DNA of 64,000 nucleotides from Bostrychus sinensis (Eukaryota; Chordata; Actinopteri; Gobiiformes; Eleotridae), in the NCBI GenBank assembly GCA_020698575.1, contig CM036243.1:15181903-15245902 (forward strand), written 5' to 3'. Below the pieces are notes generated by a model that was given only the letters and a program-made list of their open reading frames with translations, had not been told where the DNA came from and ran no database searches. The stretch's first letter is position 1, and each line of letters starts with the position of its first letter. Positions 12,152 to 25,213 of the stretch are shown here, one piece after another. A program made the translations under genes and the position numbers.

Positions 12152-15100
12152 GCAAACAAACCATCCAAATGCAATACACAGTAAAATATAAATAATTACA
12201 GGTAAAACTGAACAACAAGTTAGAGGTTGTTGTACTAGAGCAAAACTACTTTTTTACCCCACACTATTCAAAAATATATAATTCAAATTATAGTACTTCA
12301 AAACTATAGAGTTTGTGAGGTAATTTCAGGGTTGACTACGAAGCTGTTTTACTTTCTATAGATGTAGATCTCTATGGAAACTTAGGCTGAATGGCTCCTA
12401 CTCCAGAGCAGAAGAAGATCTAGTAAACTATAAGAGTACATGTCATGACCATTCTGTGGTAAGAAACAACCTGTCGGTGTTATATTTTTGCAAAGAATGG
12501 CAGGGAAACAGCTCGCATTGCTTTTAGTTCCACCACAACCATTTTTCTTTATTCACTGGTATTACCGTATATTTGGAAAGTTCATATCATAGCGAAAATA
12601 TACCGCCCTGCCCGAGTCACGCGCCTTACTACTGTACTACTGTATCATGTCACTTAAAGTTTGCAATCTGGGGATCTGAACTATTGCCGTATTAATGTTG
12701 TTAACTCTATTTATGACAACTTGTCATGACTTATATCTGTGTCCCCAGTTCACCAGATTGAAGCAATGTGAAAAGCCTAACTTGGGGCCTGGCAGACAAA
12801 GTATTTGTTTACATGTTCAGTCAAAAGTTTGGAGGCTATGATGCAGCCTTTATTAGACATTTGCACTGGGGGCATGTTGGGAGCAAGCCAGTAAGCTGTC
12901 CATCTTTTGTCAGCCACTAAAGACTGCTGGGCATAAATCATTATCAGATACACAAGTGAATGATGTATTCACTCCACACGCACAAATCGTTCCCTTGCTT
13001 CGGGGCTTAAATGTAAACAAGTATGATTTTGTATTCAAGCCAGTGGAAGCAAATGACAGGCTGTAGGAGAAGGACAAAGATATGGTTCGAGGAGACAGAT
13101 CCCACTGTGACACAGACTCTAATAAGAACAGGGGATATACACTGAAAGAAACTCGAAAGATCTAGCCAATAAAGCCAAGGCCATGCACTCCTGCTAATTG
13201 GTTAGTTATTATACTGTATGATGATAATTTGGATTGTTAAATACAAATTTTTATTTATATTGATAAATAGCTCAAGGATATTTATTCAGAGGGCTGTGCA
13301 AGGCTCTGTGCTATTTGATGGACAGGAAAATAAACACATTCACATTTTGCAATTACAGGAAAACCAACAATGTTTTCAAAGCATATTTTAACCCAAATTA
13401 AAACAGTAAGCTTGTATCTAAATCACCCCTCTAATTACTATAGTGCAGTAGAGGGTGATGCCATCATATTGTTGTGGCATCTGAATGTGTATTGACTGAA
13501 AAGGAGTGCACTCAAAATTCCCCAAAATGCATCACGAAGAGTAGTGGACAACAATGGTCACTTGATCTTTAAACTGTACAGAACACGTTTTAAGGAAACC
13601 AGTAAATTATTAACAAATGCTAAAAGATTGCTAATTTTAACTTACCTTATCTTGCACCGAAATATATATTAGGTTAGCATGAATGTTTAACGACATGCAA
13701 AAAAATAGTGGGTTAGTGTCCAAAAGCACTCACTTATTGAGAGCCCTTCTTCACTAAACAACGCTACATTATATAGTGACGGTGTACTTTGTGATGAATT
13801 ATTAGAACATTTTCTGCTGTGATTGACAGCTCAGGTGTGTGAGTATTGGCGTTCATAATGTAAATGAGCCTCTTTAAAGATCTAAATAATCAAGTGCCCT
13901 TGCAACACAGAGCATTGATTGGACAGACGTCAACAAAAAGGGCCAGAGACCCTATAGATTTTAATCAATTTTCTTCTGCTCTGCTTCTTTGTGAAATCTA
14001 TACCTAGCATTTAATTTCCAGCAAATAAGTGAAACGACTGCTTGTTTACATTACACATAATAAGGATTGAATGTGATGTTTAGCTAGGCTTCTCTGAGTG
14101 AGCTCATATATGAAGACACTGAAACTGAAGTACAGTACGTGTCATAAATGAAACTTCAAATCACAACAAGTACCAATTATATACCCTTCATTAAGCTTGC
14201 TGTAATTCACCGGAAGTACTTTACATTTGTGGTCTATTTATTTTTGAACAAGCTTAGATTGCACTTAACAATAGAAGGTAGCAGCCCTCCCGACAATTAC
14301 TGGCTTGGGGTGCAATGGGTGGGAACAAATAAAAATTTATGGAGTTGTACATGTTCCACACCTCGGTTAACACTTCTTGTTGGAAACATGGGCTCATATA
14401 GTTTAACGAGCTCATTATAAGACAGGCTTTAGACATTAGCGCGTGTCATGTCTTTTGTCCACATGAAGCATGAATTCTCAACATATTACCTATATGAAAT
14501 AGTATAGTATAAAAGCAATGTTTAGAAGGAGTAATAGTTTATTTGATGTATGCATAACAACATGTTTTTAAAAGCAGGAGACAAATGGTAACAAGTGTAG
14601 AAAGTGAAACTTTAGTGTAAAAAGAATAATTAAAGTTTGGTAGTAGAAAATCATGACTGTGCAGTGTATAGCAATATTTGATTGGGCAATACTTTATTGA
14701 TATCAAAAATGACCTGTGTTTGTATTTCCTAAATATTTTATATTTTGACCCAAATATTTCTTAAATGTTGTTGCTTATTTGAAAAAAGACAACTTGTTTA
14801 TTAAAATACAGTTGTGGTACTCACTGTTCCGATTCTTGAATAAAATGTATTTCATAAAATGTTTTCATAAAATTTTCATGTAGTGGTATAATGATATAGA
14901 GAGGTTTTCTGAAAACCATATTGTAAAAAAGGGTGATATGCTACCTTTGTTGCAGCACCATGGCTGTACACTTCCAGTACTGTGATCCCAGTGTTCTTGG
15001 CAAAACATAGCCCTTGTACAAAGTATTTAGTTTCAAAATTATTATGCATACTCATTTTCTATTATACTGGATGGGATGGGTACTGACATTGCTAAAAATG

Positions 15101-16343
15101 GTCCCAGCATCACTAACCTTCATAAAGATTCAGTAAAGACATTAAAGCCAGTCTTTGATGGGACATGGTTTATTCTGTAGACTTTCATAGTGTAGTAAAT
15201 AATAGCTGTGGATCACGGAATACAAGTAAAAAAACAAAAACAACAATGCGTCTCTCTTTCTTTTTTAGTATAATGCTTACTTAAACTGACAGACAGCCAC
15301 AAAGGCTCAGTGCATTCCCCAATTCTCTCATGAATGCTTCCTGAGAGCAGGAATTGGAAATGTGGTGGTCCACTCTAAGTCCAAAAGTGGATTTTCACCA
15401 AAGCTGGCCATGATTTGCAGTCCCCATCTGTATTTATTTATGTACTTGCTTAGACTTTAATTAGTCAGCTAGAGAGCATAGCCAAAGTCCATCCCTGCAG
15501 GCACTCAAACTCCAACTAGCTTGAATATTGGTGGGTGCCCAAGTTTCAGGTTCCTTTGCCATGAATAGGAATGAATGTATCAAAAGTAGTACTAATGCTA
15601 ACACCGTCGCCTCCCCCGTAAATCGCACAGACGTTGATTGATGTCCCTTTTGGTTTGTGGGTTTGGTCAGCTGCGCCTCCATCTGTCTCACTATGCTTAT
15701 TGCCTACACACTGATCCTCAAATGATAGTGCTACAACAGTTATCATTTGTTAATGTCAAAATGTTTTTACTTTTATACTTCATTGCCTCACTTCTAAATA
15801 TAAAAACCTCTTTAGCCTTTATGCCTGAAAGCGCTAAGGTCAACGGCCATCATTAATTCACTGTATTTTGACTTCATCTCCATTAGTAATACTGACCCGG
15901 AGCCATGACTCAAAGCTCCTCTTGTGCTCCCTTTTATTGTTGCACATAAATAATCCAGGTAAGTTTGGTTCATTTGTAACATCTGCTGTTGTATAAGGTT
16001 ACAGAAGGAGCTAACTTAACTTGAACCTGGGTCTAGACAGAAGTGTGTGCCGGGGCAGGTCATGTTATCTGCAAAATAGCCCTGGATCTATGGGGATTAG
16101 GTTAGAGGCTCCACTGGCCTTCCCATCAATCATTCATAAGTAAGCTGCAAGATATTACTTCTCCCCAGTAAAAGCATGTTAAGTACCACAAGTCATTTAC
16201 TTGAAGGTCAAACCTCATAATTTTGTACTTCAAAATGCCCCATTACAGACGAAATAAATGCAAATGCAATTTTATGATAATATAAAAAGAAAGCTGCATT
16301 AGAGACTGCACTAAAATCTTTATTTTATTATATATTTTTATGA

Positions 16344-16382
<39 letters not shown>

Positions 16383-17545
16383 TAGTGACTACATTCATAG
16401 TGTTGCTTTTAATTGGAAACATGATTTATAATGTCTTAGTTAGTAATTTTGGATAATGGTATCTTAATTTCAGTAAATTTGATCTCTGTCAGCGGAGCAT
16501 GTATATCCTCCTGTGTTAGTAGGTTTTCACTCATTTTTTTCCCATAATGCATTTCAAATGAGAGCAGTCAAGAATTGTGGATCCTACATTCAAATCACAA
16601 ATTTGCAGCTCCAAAAATATGAATAAAATATGTTTTACATCATTTTGGTGAAGAAATGTGGGGATCAACTTATAAAACCATAATATATATGATTGTTCGA
16701 CAGCAAAAACAAGCCATACATATTACAAATAAGGCTGGGTTTTAAGATTGTAGTAATCAGTTGTTTTTAAATTTGTTCGTTATAGAATTGTGCAAATAAT
16801 GTTCAAAGCAAAACCTAAATCAGTTTGAGATGTCCAGAGCTTCTTTTTAGTTCCTGAGAGCAAATATGAGTAATATAGAACCTTCTTATGTTTGTAAACA
16901 GAACATTTGTGTTCCAAAGACTGGTACCGGAAGTTAGAAAATACAATAATACATTTCTAATGGAACAATTAGCACTAGCCACAAAACATCGCAAATTAGG
17001 AATAATCAAAACAGGTTTGGCAACTGACAACCACTCGACCACAAGTGAGTAATAGCGGAGCATAGTTTAATAACATTAGCAAGTGTGTGAACGTTTAGCT
17101 GTTTAATGAAATGTCGCAATCAGCATATAAGCATTCTAATTAGCATATAAGCTAAAGGCTACGTAATTTACATTTTTTAATTTCAATGGTACGCAGGACA
17201 AATAGTAACAGAAATGTGTCGGACCACAATAGTTTGACATTCTATGCTCAGATTTAATTCATCAGTCACAAATCCCACTTTTCTAAGTTTACTTTAGCAA
17301 CTGGTACTGACACTCAGATCTGGATTTTATTGATTCAGAGTAATTTTTAATAAATAAATAAACAACAACCGTTCTTTCCTGCAGTCCAGAAATGTCTAAA
17401 TAAATATTTTTATTTTGCTCCCTGTAGAAATTAATGGGACACGTCATTCCTGGAAGGGTCTATTATGTAGTAAATAATTATCTTTAGGGAGTAAGTTAGT
17501 TGTCTTTCGGTTTTAAGACAATTTCTCTGCAGAAGTTACTTTATC
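12152..17545. other. Intronic, no gene
   Basis: AT-rich. The only structured items are the T35 run at 16346 and a plus-strand CCAG|GTAAGT at 15955-15964 that could be a splice ratchet point. The part at about 13500-13800 has AGTGCACT-type words that may be an old unidentified repeat. Confidence 0.5.
16346..16380 (+). repeat. T35 homopolymer
   Basis: Uninterrupted run of 35 T on the plus strand. No flanking target duplication or recognisable retrogene. Confidence 0.95.
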
Positions 17546-17577
<32 letters not shown>

Positions 17578-17700
17578 ATGTAGAGGAGTAAAAGTAGCAG
17601 GTTACCCCTAAAAATACTACTCAAGTAAAGCACAGCTTCTCAAAACAACTATACTTAAGTACAGTGCTCAAGCAAATTTACTTTGTTACTGTCTGCCTCT
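17546..17700. repeat. T28 tract and MITE-like fragment
   Basis: A 28-base T run (17546-17573) is followed by AGGAGTAAAAGTAGC, ACTCAAGTAAAGCACAG and ACTTAAGTACAGTGCTCAAG. This wording is familiar from a fish hAT-type MITE whose copies repeat ACTTAAGTACAGTACT. Neither end nor a target duplication could be placed. Confidence 0.5.
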
Positions 17701-17708
17701 GTGTATAG

Positions 17709-17834
17709 GTGATTTGGTGACACTCAATTTTCCATAGGGAATGAATGTAAGTGAATGGTTGTCAGTCCTGTGACTAACCGGCCATTGTCCATGCTGTACC
17801 CCACCTAAGGCCCGTATTTGCTGGGACAGGCTCT
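17709..17834 (-). repeat. Teleost dispersed repeat, family A copy 1
   Basis: Reads TTGGTGACACTCAATTTTCC, GAATGGTTGTCAGTCCTGTG and GCTGGGACAGGCTCT. It is the reverse orientation of the copies at 30148, 33561 and 50746. Confidence 0.65.
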
Positions 17835-18039
17835 AAGACACAATCCAGTTTTCATTCCATACATTTCACATTAAATGCCAAAATTCCATTGCATTATAAT
17901 TGATAAGAGTTTATCATTTATCGTTTATCATTTTACACATGTTAACAGATTAAAGTCTTATAGGGATTTCACCTGTTATGCTATTTTATCAACAAACTTA
18001 GCTTTAATTTTTAATGAACTGTTGTATTGCCCATGAACT

Positions 18040-18113
18040 GCAGTTATGACTCAGTGGATAGCATTTACCCCTGAACTAGAAGATATTTGGTTCAAGTCAA
18101 GGTCAGGGGCAGT
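18040..18113 (+). repeat. Teleost dispersed repeat, family C fragment
   Basis: ACTCAGTGGATAGCATTTAC, CCCTGAACTAGAAGAT and GGTTCAAGTCAAGGTCAGGG match the 3' part of the copy at 46960. The ACTCAGTGGATAGC and GGTTCAAGTC words look like RNA polymerase III A and B boxes, but here they would sit at the wrong end of a classic SINE. Confidence 0.5.
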
Positions 18114-18115
18114 TT

Positions 18116-21100
18116 TTCCCGTTTCATATTTAGCCTCAATATTGTTTTAATGTAGTGTACTCAACAGAGACAGAGTCAAGCAAATGAAGCCAGGGAGATT
18201 TGTAGACGCTTATGTTAATCAAAAGTATTTTGTAGTTAACATTTTAAGACCCTTTCACACAACATTGTATTTATAGTCTGTAAGCTATCTGTAAGCCAAA
18301 GTGAGAAATGATGTGATGCAGCAGAACATAACATAAACAGCTTTGAATTCAAATCTACTGAGGAAAAGTAAAGCCTGCATCCTGTTCCATCTCGAGTCGT
18401 GAATCAGTCATGAATGATGCATATGCAAGCGTATTGAATAAACTCTATCAGTAAAGTGGATTAGTTTTACTGCACTACACACTGTTTACCTGATGTTTTG
18501 AATGTGAGGGATGAGGATAAGCAACATGATTGTATAATTTGTCTCTCTGGTTTTCCTTCCATGCCACTCACTGGCTGCTGCAGGTGACTGTGTAAACTCC
18601 AGACGTGCATAGCAGAAGGATGTCTTGTGGCACTACTTTTGCCCTTTTTTTTTTTTTTTCAGCTCCTTAGGGCTCAGCGTGTGTGGGTGGCACTGTCAGG
18701 AACTGTTACCTTTGCAGAAATTATCCTTATGAAAGTTTGATAGGGGTTCACGTAACACAGATAGTTTGGGTCAGTGCTTCCCTGCTACCACCTACACTGA
18801 ACTTAAGAAAGAGATTCGGGTCAGCTTGTTCGCACATCTACATTTATTTTGCTTGTTTACATTTAGTATAGAGCCTGGCACATCCCTATTCAGAAATGAC
18901 TACACCAAAAAGAAGCCATGTCAATAGCGGTTTGTTTTTTCCTCCCACTTTTTAATACAGGTAGCATTATGCCAGAAACTGGTAAAGCACAGAATAAGTA
19001 AATATGTTGCTATATATTGTGCAGTGACAGTTCTACACTACCTGTACCACTACACATGCCACTGTTTATACAGATATGCATGAAAAATGAGCTCACAGTC
19101 ACTGAGCACCTACACACAAGATGCTCAAAAAGCGAAAGATGCAATTTCATGGTTTGTACTTTGCAGAAGGAATGGTGAGAGGAGATAAAGCTGGTGCTAA
19201 ATGAACTCTACCCCTATCAACTGTAATGAGAAAACATGAGAAGTATGGCGATAGTGTCTTGCCTTGTTTGAATGTGTGGATTTGAGAGGGGCACTTCACA
19301 GACCCTTGGCACTGCAGAAGCGTTGTCAAGAGCGGCCATAGCCTCAATGATGGATTGTTCTTTTAATGATGACCGTTTTCTTCAAACAATGGTCCTGTGT
19401 TGCAGAGAGACCGGGACACTCTGTGCATAAAGCCCAGTGATGTATTATAGATTGCAAAGCAGCCGGGAATGCAGTGTTTTCAGCCATCTCCTATGACAGA
19501 GGTCAAGAGCAGGAGAACTTGGTCTCCACTTGGTAGCTTTTGGAAAAAGGCCTGGGGCGACAGCGTGTGGTTGACTCCTAGGTCAGTGCTTCCCTCATTT
19601 TGTGAATAGACACATTTAGCTCCACTCAGTCAAACTGTTGCAGTTTTGTTCTATTTCCCATAAAATACTCTCTCCACTACTGTAGACAATCCCATTTCTG
19701 TCAAACTTAATTTTGTGTTGCCTTCCCAGAAAATACATCTAAAGCTCAGTATCTGTCTTATCTCATAACAGTATGATGTAAGTATGAAAGAAAATGGTAA
19801 GAAAGTTACTGTTCTAAAATCTTACTTGAGTAATTTCTACAAATATTAGAGCTATTATTTTATTAAAATAGCCACAGCTACAGAATAAACAAAATTAAAC
19901 CCACAGGAAATTAAGATTGAATATTTTAATTGGCACTTTCCAGGTCGGGTCCATAAACTGACACTTCTTTGTCTAGATATCTTCACTTTTTTCAGTTTTC
20001 TATTGCAGTAAAAAATGACAGGACATTAGTCTCCTCCAGCTCTAGGAGGTGAAGTGTGGGCTGCTGAGCTGAGCAGTGTTAGAATACTCATTTAGAATAG
20101 TCATGATTTTAGTTTAAGCTTCTTCAACACAGTGTTGTGAGTTATGTAATAATTGGCCGCTTTTCAACATGTTTTTCCTAAGATACAGTGCTTTTATGTA
20201 CAGCATGCTTTATTATCACTTGAAATACAATATTTTCGAGCATCAACTTACCATAAACAATTAACAGTAAAAACATTATTGTATTTTTCCAGCAAACAAA
20301 CACTAATAAAATACCAATATTGATTTTTATCTTTTACTATCCTAAACAATGTTCTTAAAAGCCTATAAAGCTATGCATTTCCCATTGCACTGTTAAATCT
20401 TGAGTGCATTCTTTGTATTAACATGGCTGATTCATTATTGCAAAACTGATAGTGTATTTTCATGAAGCGTGTTTATCTTGTGATGGATTGCGTGTTTGGG
20501 GTGGGTTGGGGTTTGTGGCTGACAACCTAAAAACCGAAAGCAGCCAGGGTGACCTAAATCAGGAGAGGTGAGAACGCAGACAGATAGCGGGAGATTACCC
20601 AGGGATCAAGAGGCTCAGTGGTCTCTCAAACAACAATGAGTGCAGAGCATGACCCCCCTAGCTGCCCCCTGCCGCGATCCTTATGGCTGCTGCGCACAAC
20701 AACATGCATACATCCATACTCCTCTTTTGTTTGCACAGGAGCTGTCTGTTTAGAAGACACACAATCGCCATGAGCCCTTTTTGTGACAAAAAAAAAAATG
20801 CTTTTCTTTAAGAATAGACCCTTCCACAAGCACTTATTCAGATAAGTCTGGAGACAAAAGTAGTGTATCATAATGTTGATACTCTTGCTAATATTTTCTA
20901 ACGAGGCTCTGACATTATGCAGTATACAATATGTTAGTTGGTTCTCAATATATATATTAGTGGCTAATGCGAATTCCTTTAAACTATTCTTTCAAATGCA
21001 GCTTTATTGTTTACAAACACCAAAAAGGTCTATAGCATCCATGGCCAGCACTGATTTGTGTCTTTAATTCTGTTTAATGTAAAATCATAGCCTATTTGTT

Positions 21101-21805
21101 TGAATAAGTGTTTTTTTTCTGCTATCATTTACCGAATGATTACAGCTATTGGATTACGCTTGAGTTTAATGAAATGGCCGTGGTGATTAGATTTGGAGTC
21201 ATATGTGTCTGCCTGGCCTGTGTACAGGCCGCGTGTGCTTCAATATGAAGGCCTTAGCCATTAATTCCTGATTGATTGATGAGTCTCCTACACCGCAGCC
21301 AATAACAAGCCCATCTTCTCTCGGTATCATTGCTATGTGTGCGTGTGGGAAGTGTTTGTGCGTGGGCTTGTAAGAGCGGGGCAGGGGAGGTTGGCCACTC
21401 ATTACTTGGAGCAGCGCTTCATCGCTGTAAAATCAAATCTTTTCTACTGGATGTTTAGCATAGGAACCTCTTAGCTTATACTAAATGTATTTAAGGAAGA
21501 ACATCAGTCATCTTGCTCACTGTTACCTTTCATTGTAGTGATTGTGGGGCCATGGCTGAATGTACAGTAAACCGATGAAAAGTGGGGGGTTGCTTAAGGC
21601 GAGGCATGTTCGGGGACCATCTGCTTCTATTGGATTTTGGCCTTGTTCACTCCCTGTCGTCCAAGCCTTTAACTCACTGTCACTCTTTATTCTCCTTCCA
21701 TAATTTCATCTTTCACTACAGCAATATATCTTATCTGGCAGTGTTTGTACATCTGTCCTTTTCATCTTTCAAAGGGCTTAATATGTTTAATATTTGTTTT
21801 TTGGA
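18116..21805. other. Intronic, nothing recognised
   Basis: No gene, RNA gene or dated transposon was seen. Short T/A runs occur (for example 18645-18659, 20788-20798). Confidence 0.55.
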
Positions 21806-21985
21806 ATGCAGTGCTTATAGTAACGGGTGCAGAGTAAATCACAAAAGTATTGCAATTAGGTCTGCCAAGGAGGTCTGTTAGTCTGTTAGCAAGATAACTC
21901 AGAGGAAGAAATTATTTGTTTTTGGTGTGGATCTGGAATAATATCTTATAGACCAACAATGATTAGTTGTTTACCAATGTAATCA
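21806..21985 (+). repeat. Teleost dispersed repeat, family C fragment
   Basis: GTCTGCCAAGGAGGTCTGTT, GTTAGCAAGATAACTCAGAG and ATTATTTGTTTTTGGTGTGG are shared with the copy at 46960. Confidence 0.6.
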
Positions 21986-22059
21986 ACAACATTTTCCCCT
22001 TGAATTATAGTAGGAAATCCCTGAATTAGGTCCAAGTTTGGACCATTCCAAGATAGGGT

Positions 22060-22438
22060 CAGTGGTGTGTGGAAAAACTCAGTTGAAGATATCGGTATAA
22101 AAACCTATTTATTCCCACAGCAGTAAAATTTATCAACATAGAGATGGAAGGCAAACTGAGGCACAAATGACTCGCAGAATATTGTATTTTTGGTGACACT
22201 TCCTGCACTTTTGTAAATGTTGTAAATGTTGCTGTTTTGATGGATTGTGGATTGGTGGTGTCTGTTTTTGTGTAGTGATTTGAGCAGCTTCCCTTGTTCC
22301 AGGACAAATTTCTCCATGGGAGACTAATTAAAGGAACTAACTAACTAACTAACTAACTAACTCACTACTCACTCACTAACTCACTAACTAACTCACTAAC
22401 TAACTCACTCACTAACTAACTCACTAACTAACTAACTC

Positions 22439-22473
<35 letters not shown>

Positions 22474-22519
22474 CACTAACTCACTCACTCACTCACTCAC
22501 TCACTAACTCACTAACTAA
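22060..22519 (+). repeat. (ACTA/ACTC)n microsatellite on a retroelement-like tail
   Basis: From about 22335 to 22519 the sequence is an almost pure tetranucleotide array of AACT and CACT units. It follows AAATTTCTCCATGGGAGACT and ATTAAAGG, which resembles the 3' tails of fish retroelements whose ends grow tetranucleotide runs. The 22060-22334 stretch may therefore be a degraded LINE or SINE 3' end. The array itself is certain; its retroelement origin is inference. Confidence 0.7.
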
Positions 22520-22875
22520 GATGTTGAGTACTTCTTTAACCTCAGATACGTATTATGCATATATTATTGACACAACTTCAGCCCTGTTGTCTATGGCATG
22601 TTGAACCAAAGAAATGGTCAGACACTGACTGACTTTGACTGATCTTTGGGTATTTTAATCACCTGCCTTCAGACTTTAAAGCCAGTAATGATAATTTTCT
22701 TTTTGTTGGTTGTGTTTTATTTATTTATTTATTTATTACTAGGTGCATAATTACTAGATTGCAAATATGAATTTATATTAAATAATGAATATTGTATAAT
22801 ACAAATTATGTTACATTAATTTTAATCAGTGTCATTATTGTGACATTTATTTTAATTGGGAACATATGCTATAGT

Positions 22876-23953
22876 GCGGCAGTAGCTCAGTTGGTAGAGA
22901 TGTTCGCCCACTAACCTGAAGGTTTCCGGTTTGAACCCCGCTCCTGGCATTGCATTATTGTGTCTGGGGATGCACTGATACCACTTTTTTCAAACCAGTA
23001 CGAGTATGAGTACTTCCATTTGAGTACTCGCCGATACAGAGTACCGATACAATTACTTATACAGGAGTAACTTTATAGTATATACAGTAACTCTACTATA
23101 TCTCATTCATCCCATACTGTTGCATCTTTTTGCCGTCTATCTCCGCTCTGCGTTGCTAAGTTATTATTACAGAGTGGTTTGAACACAACTAACCACAGCT
23201 AAAATTTGCTCAACATAGACATGGTATACTTCATTTGAAAGGTTAGATTCTCCTCTATTCAGTCGCTAAAATAATTCTAAAGACATATTGAGCATCTGAG
23301 CATAACCAGCGGAGATTCGCCAAGACATACAGCAGCTAACACAATTAGCAATGGTACTTCTTATGTTTTATCAGACAACAGCTGCTTCAGACTCTACGCT
23401 GGTATCATATTCGGGACAATTAGAACAACAAAAGGACAACTGCTTAAGTTTTAGGACTCACATATGATTTGGGATGTCTGGTTGAGCCGAATGTACAGAC
23501 AACTTTGCTTTTATCTCTGTACAGTTCACTTTGAAATCCTTCTACATTACTACATTACTTACGGCACAGCTGAGAAGTGAAGGTCACATGACAATGCTGT
23601 GAAGTGGGATCGGTTGTTGGTATCAACCCACTTTTATGAATACAAGTACAAGTATTTGGACATGGTATCGGTTCCAATACCCGATACTGGTATCGGTATT
23701 GGTGCATCCCTAGTTGTGTCCTTGGGCATTACTCTTCCCCCATCTTGCCTGTATGAATGAGTGTGTGAGAGTGTTTGATTGGTGGTAGTCAGAAAGGCCG
23801 CTGGCGCAGAAATGCAGCCACGTTTCCATCAGTCTGCCCCAGGGCAGCTGTGGCTACAGAAGTAGCTTACCACCACCGAGTGTGGGGAGTGAATGAATAA
23901 TGTAATTCTAAAGCGTCTTTGAGTGTCCAAAAAAGTGCTATATGAGACCAATG

Positions 23954-23999
<46 letters not shown>
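22876..23999 (+). mobile_element. tRNA-derived SINE, split by a DNA transposon
   Basis: The head at 22876-22948 is tRNA-like with an A box TAGCTCAGTTGG (22883-22894) and a B box GGTTTGAACCCC (22928-22939), the internal RNA polymerase III promoter. The body resumes after the insert at 23721 with CTTGGGCAT, a conserved central part, and a tail reading AAAAGTGCTATATGAG followed by (ATT)n at 23955-23999, which resembles the 3' ends of partner LINEs. A second copy of the head at 62336-62460 shows the uninterrupted wording GTGTCTTTAGGCAAGACAC across the insertion point, confirming that 22965-23712 is foreign. I suspect a V-SINE-type family but cannot name it surely. Confidence 0.82.
22965..23712. 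mobile_element. hAT-like MITE (748 bp) inserted in the SINE
   Basis: Imperfect inverted ends: left TGGGGATGCACTGATACC, right (reversed) TAGGGATGCACCAATACC. The flanks are ATTGTGTC (22957-22964) and GTTGTGTC (23713-23720), 7 of 8 matching, as expected for an 8-bp hAT duplication with one later mutation. The subterminal parts repeat GATAC/GTATC words (for example GGTATCGG near 23660-23700). There is no transposase coding region. Confidence 0.78.
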
Positions 24000-24000
<1 letters not shown>

Positions 24001-24757
24001 TGCTACTTGGCTTAGAGAGTACTTCAGTGCCTGCAGATAAATGAATGTTTAAAACGATTATCTCTACTTGTTTAGTTATAAATATTTAACAGCTGGAAAA
24101 TGTCATCCAGACTAGGATTTGTGTTATGCTGCTTTATTGGCAATAATATTTGAGTGTCAAGCCAAAGTTTTTGATGACAGATACAATCTAGAGCAAATCC
24201 ACATTCCATACAACATGCATTTAATAACTGTGAGGCAGAGCCCAATTAGCAAAAGGTGTCAGCAAAATAGATAAGTGCTAGTAATGTCACAAATCAGCAA
24301 CAAGTAAATAGTTGTGTTTGTATATCAGCATAAAATGTAGGTAAAATGTATCTTTTAATATGCTGGTTGCTCAAAAGTGAAGTCATCTTATCAGTTATAG
24401 AAGATCCTTGTTGTTTGTTATTCCCTTTTCACTTATGTTTTCCACAGTGTCTTTATTTGCAAATGCTGAAAACCCAGGATATATTGGACTTTCTCATCAA
24501 ACATCCTCTCATTGTCATAGTCGGCCCATGGGCTTCATTAGTGCCAGCGTTAAAACAACATTTCTCATTCCCACTCCCACACTGTGGTCCCAGAGCCTTC
24601 ATTGGACGAGGAAACAACACACGCCTGAAGGAAGTGTTTATAAGAAATCCTACTAAAATAGTATATTGTACTCAATGCTCAGAGAAACACACTGTTTAAG
24701 ATGATATCCTCCTGTTCTTGTAGAGGTTACAGGTGTGCAACTTATGTTGTTGTGATA

Positions 24758-25207
24758 TACACCAATCAGTCATAACATTATGAAGTTAATAATGCAGATT
24801 ATATCTTCATACTGACATCTGTTAGTGGGTGGGATATATTAGGCAGCAAGTAAACATTTTGTCCTCAAAGTTGATGTGTTAGAAGCAGGAAAAATGGGCA
24901 AGTGTAAGGATTTTAGCGACAAGTGCAAAATTGTGATGGCTTGACAAAACTGTGGCTCTTGTGGGTTGTTCTTGGTCTGCAGTGGTCAGTATCTATCAAA
25001 AGTGGTCCAAGGTTTGCGTTGCCTGTGTGAGCTGATGAACAGATGAGCTTCTGTAGATCAAATTGCTGAATGCTGGTTCTGATTTAAAAGTGTCACAATA
25101 CACAGTGCATCACAGTTTGTTTCATGTGGGGCTGCATATTAGGCAAGTAGTCATAATACATAACACTGACCACCAATAATGGTCAGGTGGTTATAATATT
25201 TGGTGAA
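24758..25207 (+). pseudogene. Decayed Tc1-like transposon fragment
   Basis: The left end reads ACACCAATCAGTCATAACAT next to TA, and a weaker reversed partner lies near 25180-25207. Between them are remnants of a Tc1-type transposase N-terminus: an ATG at 24894 opens MGKCKDFSDKCKIVMA and then meets a stop (TGA), and later stretches still translate in pieces as SIYQKWS-like and VSQYTVHH-like segments of the helix-turn-helix DNA-binding part. The catalytic DDE domain is absent. It is internally deleted and has stops, so it is not active. Confidence 0.68.
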
Positions 25208-25213
25208 CACTCT

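Noticed and set aside
13440..13800. Possible DNA transposon with AGTGCA/ATATAGTG words at both sides
   Set aside because: I could not find matching inverted ends or a target duplication.
22335..22519. Repeat array that could suggest CRISPR or a minisatellite
   Set aside because: The units are 4 bp with no spacers; it is a simple tetranucleotide microsatellite in a vertebrate intron.
22876..22948. Possible functional tRNA gene
   Set aside because: A and B boxes are present, but the acceptor stem does not pair well, and the sequence continues into a SINE body and (ATT)n tail; a second copy exists at 62336.
24346..24699. 117-codon open frame on the plus strand
   Set aside because: No recognisable domain, no splice context, and another frame is also open; most likely chance.
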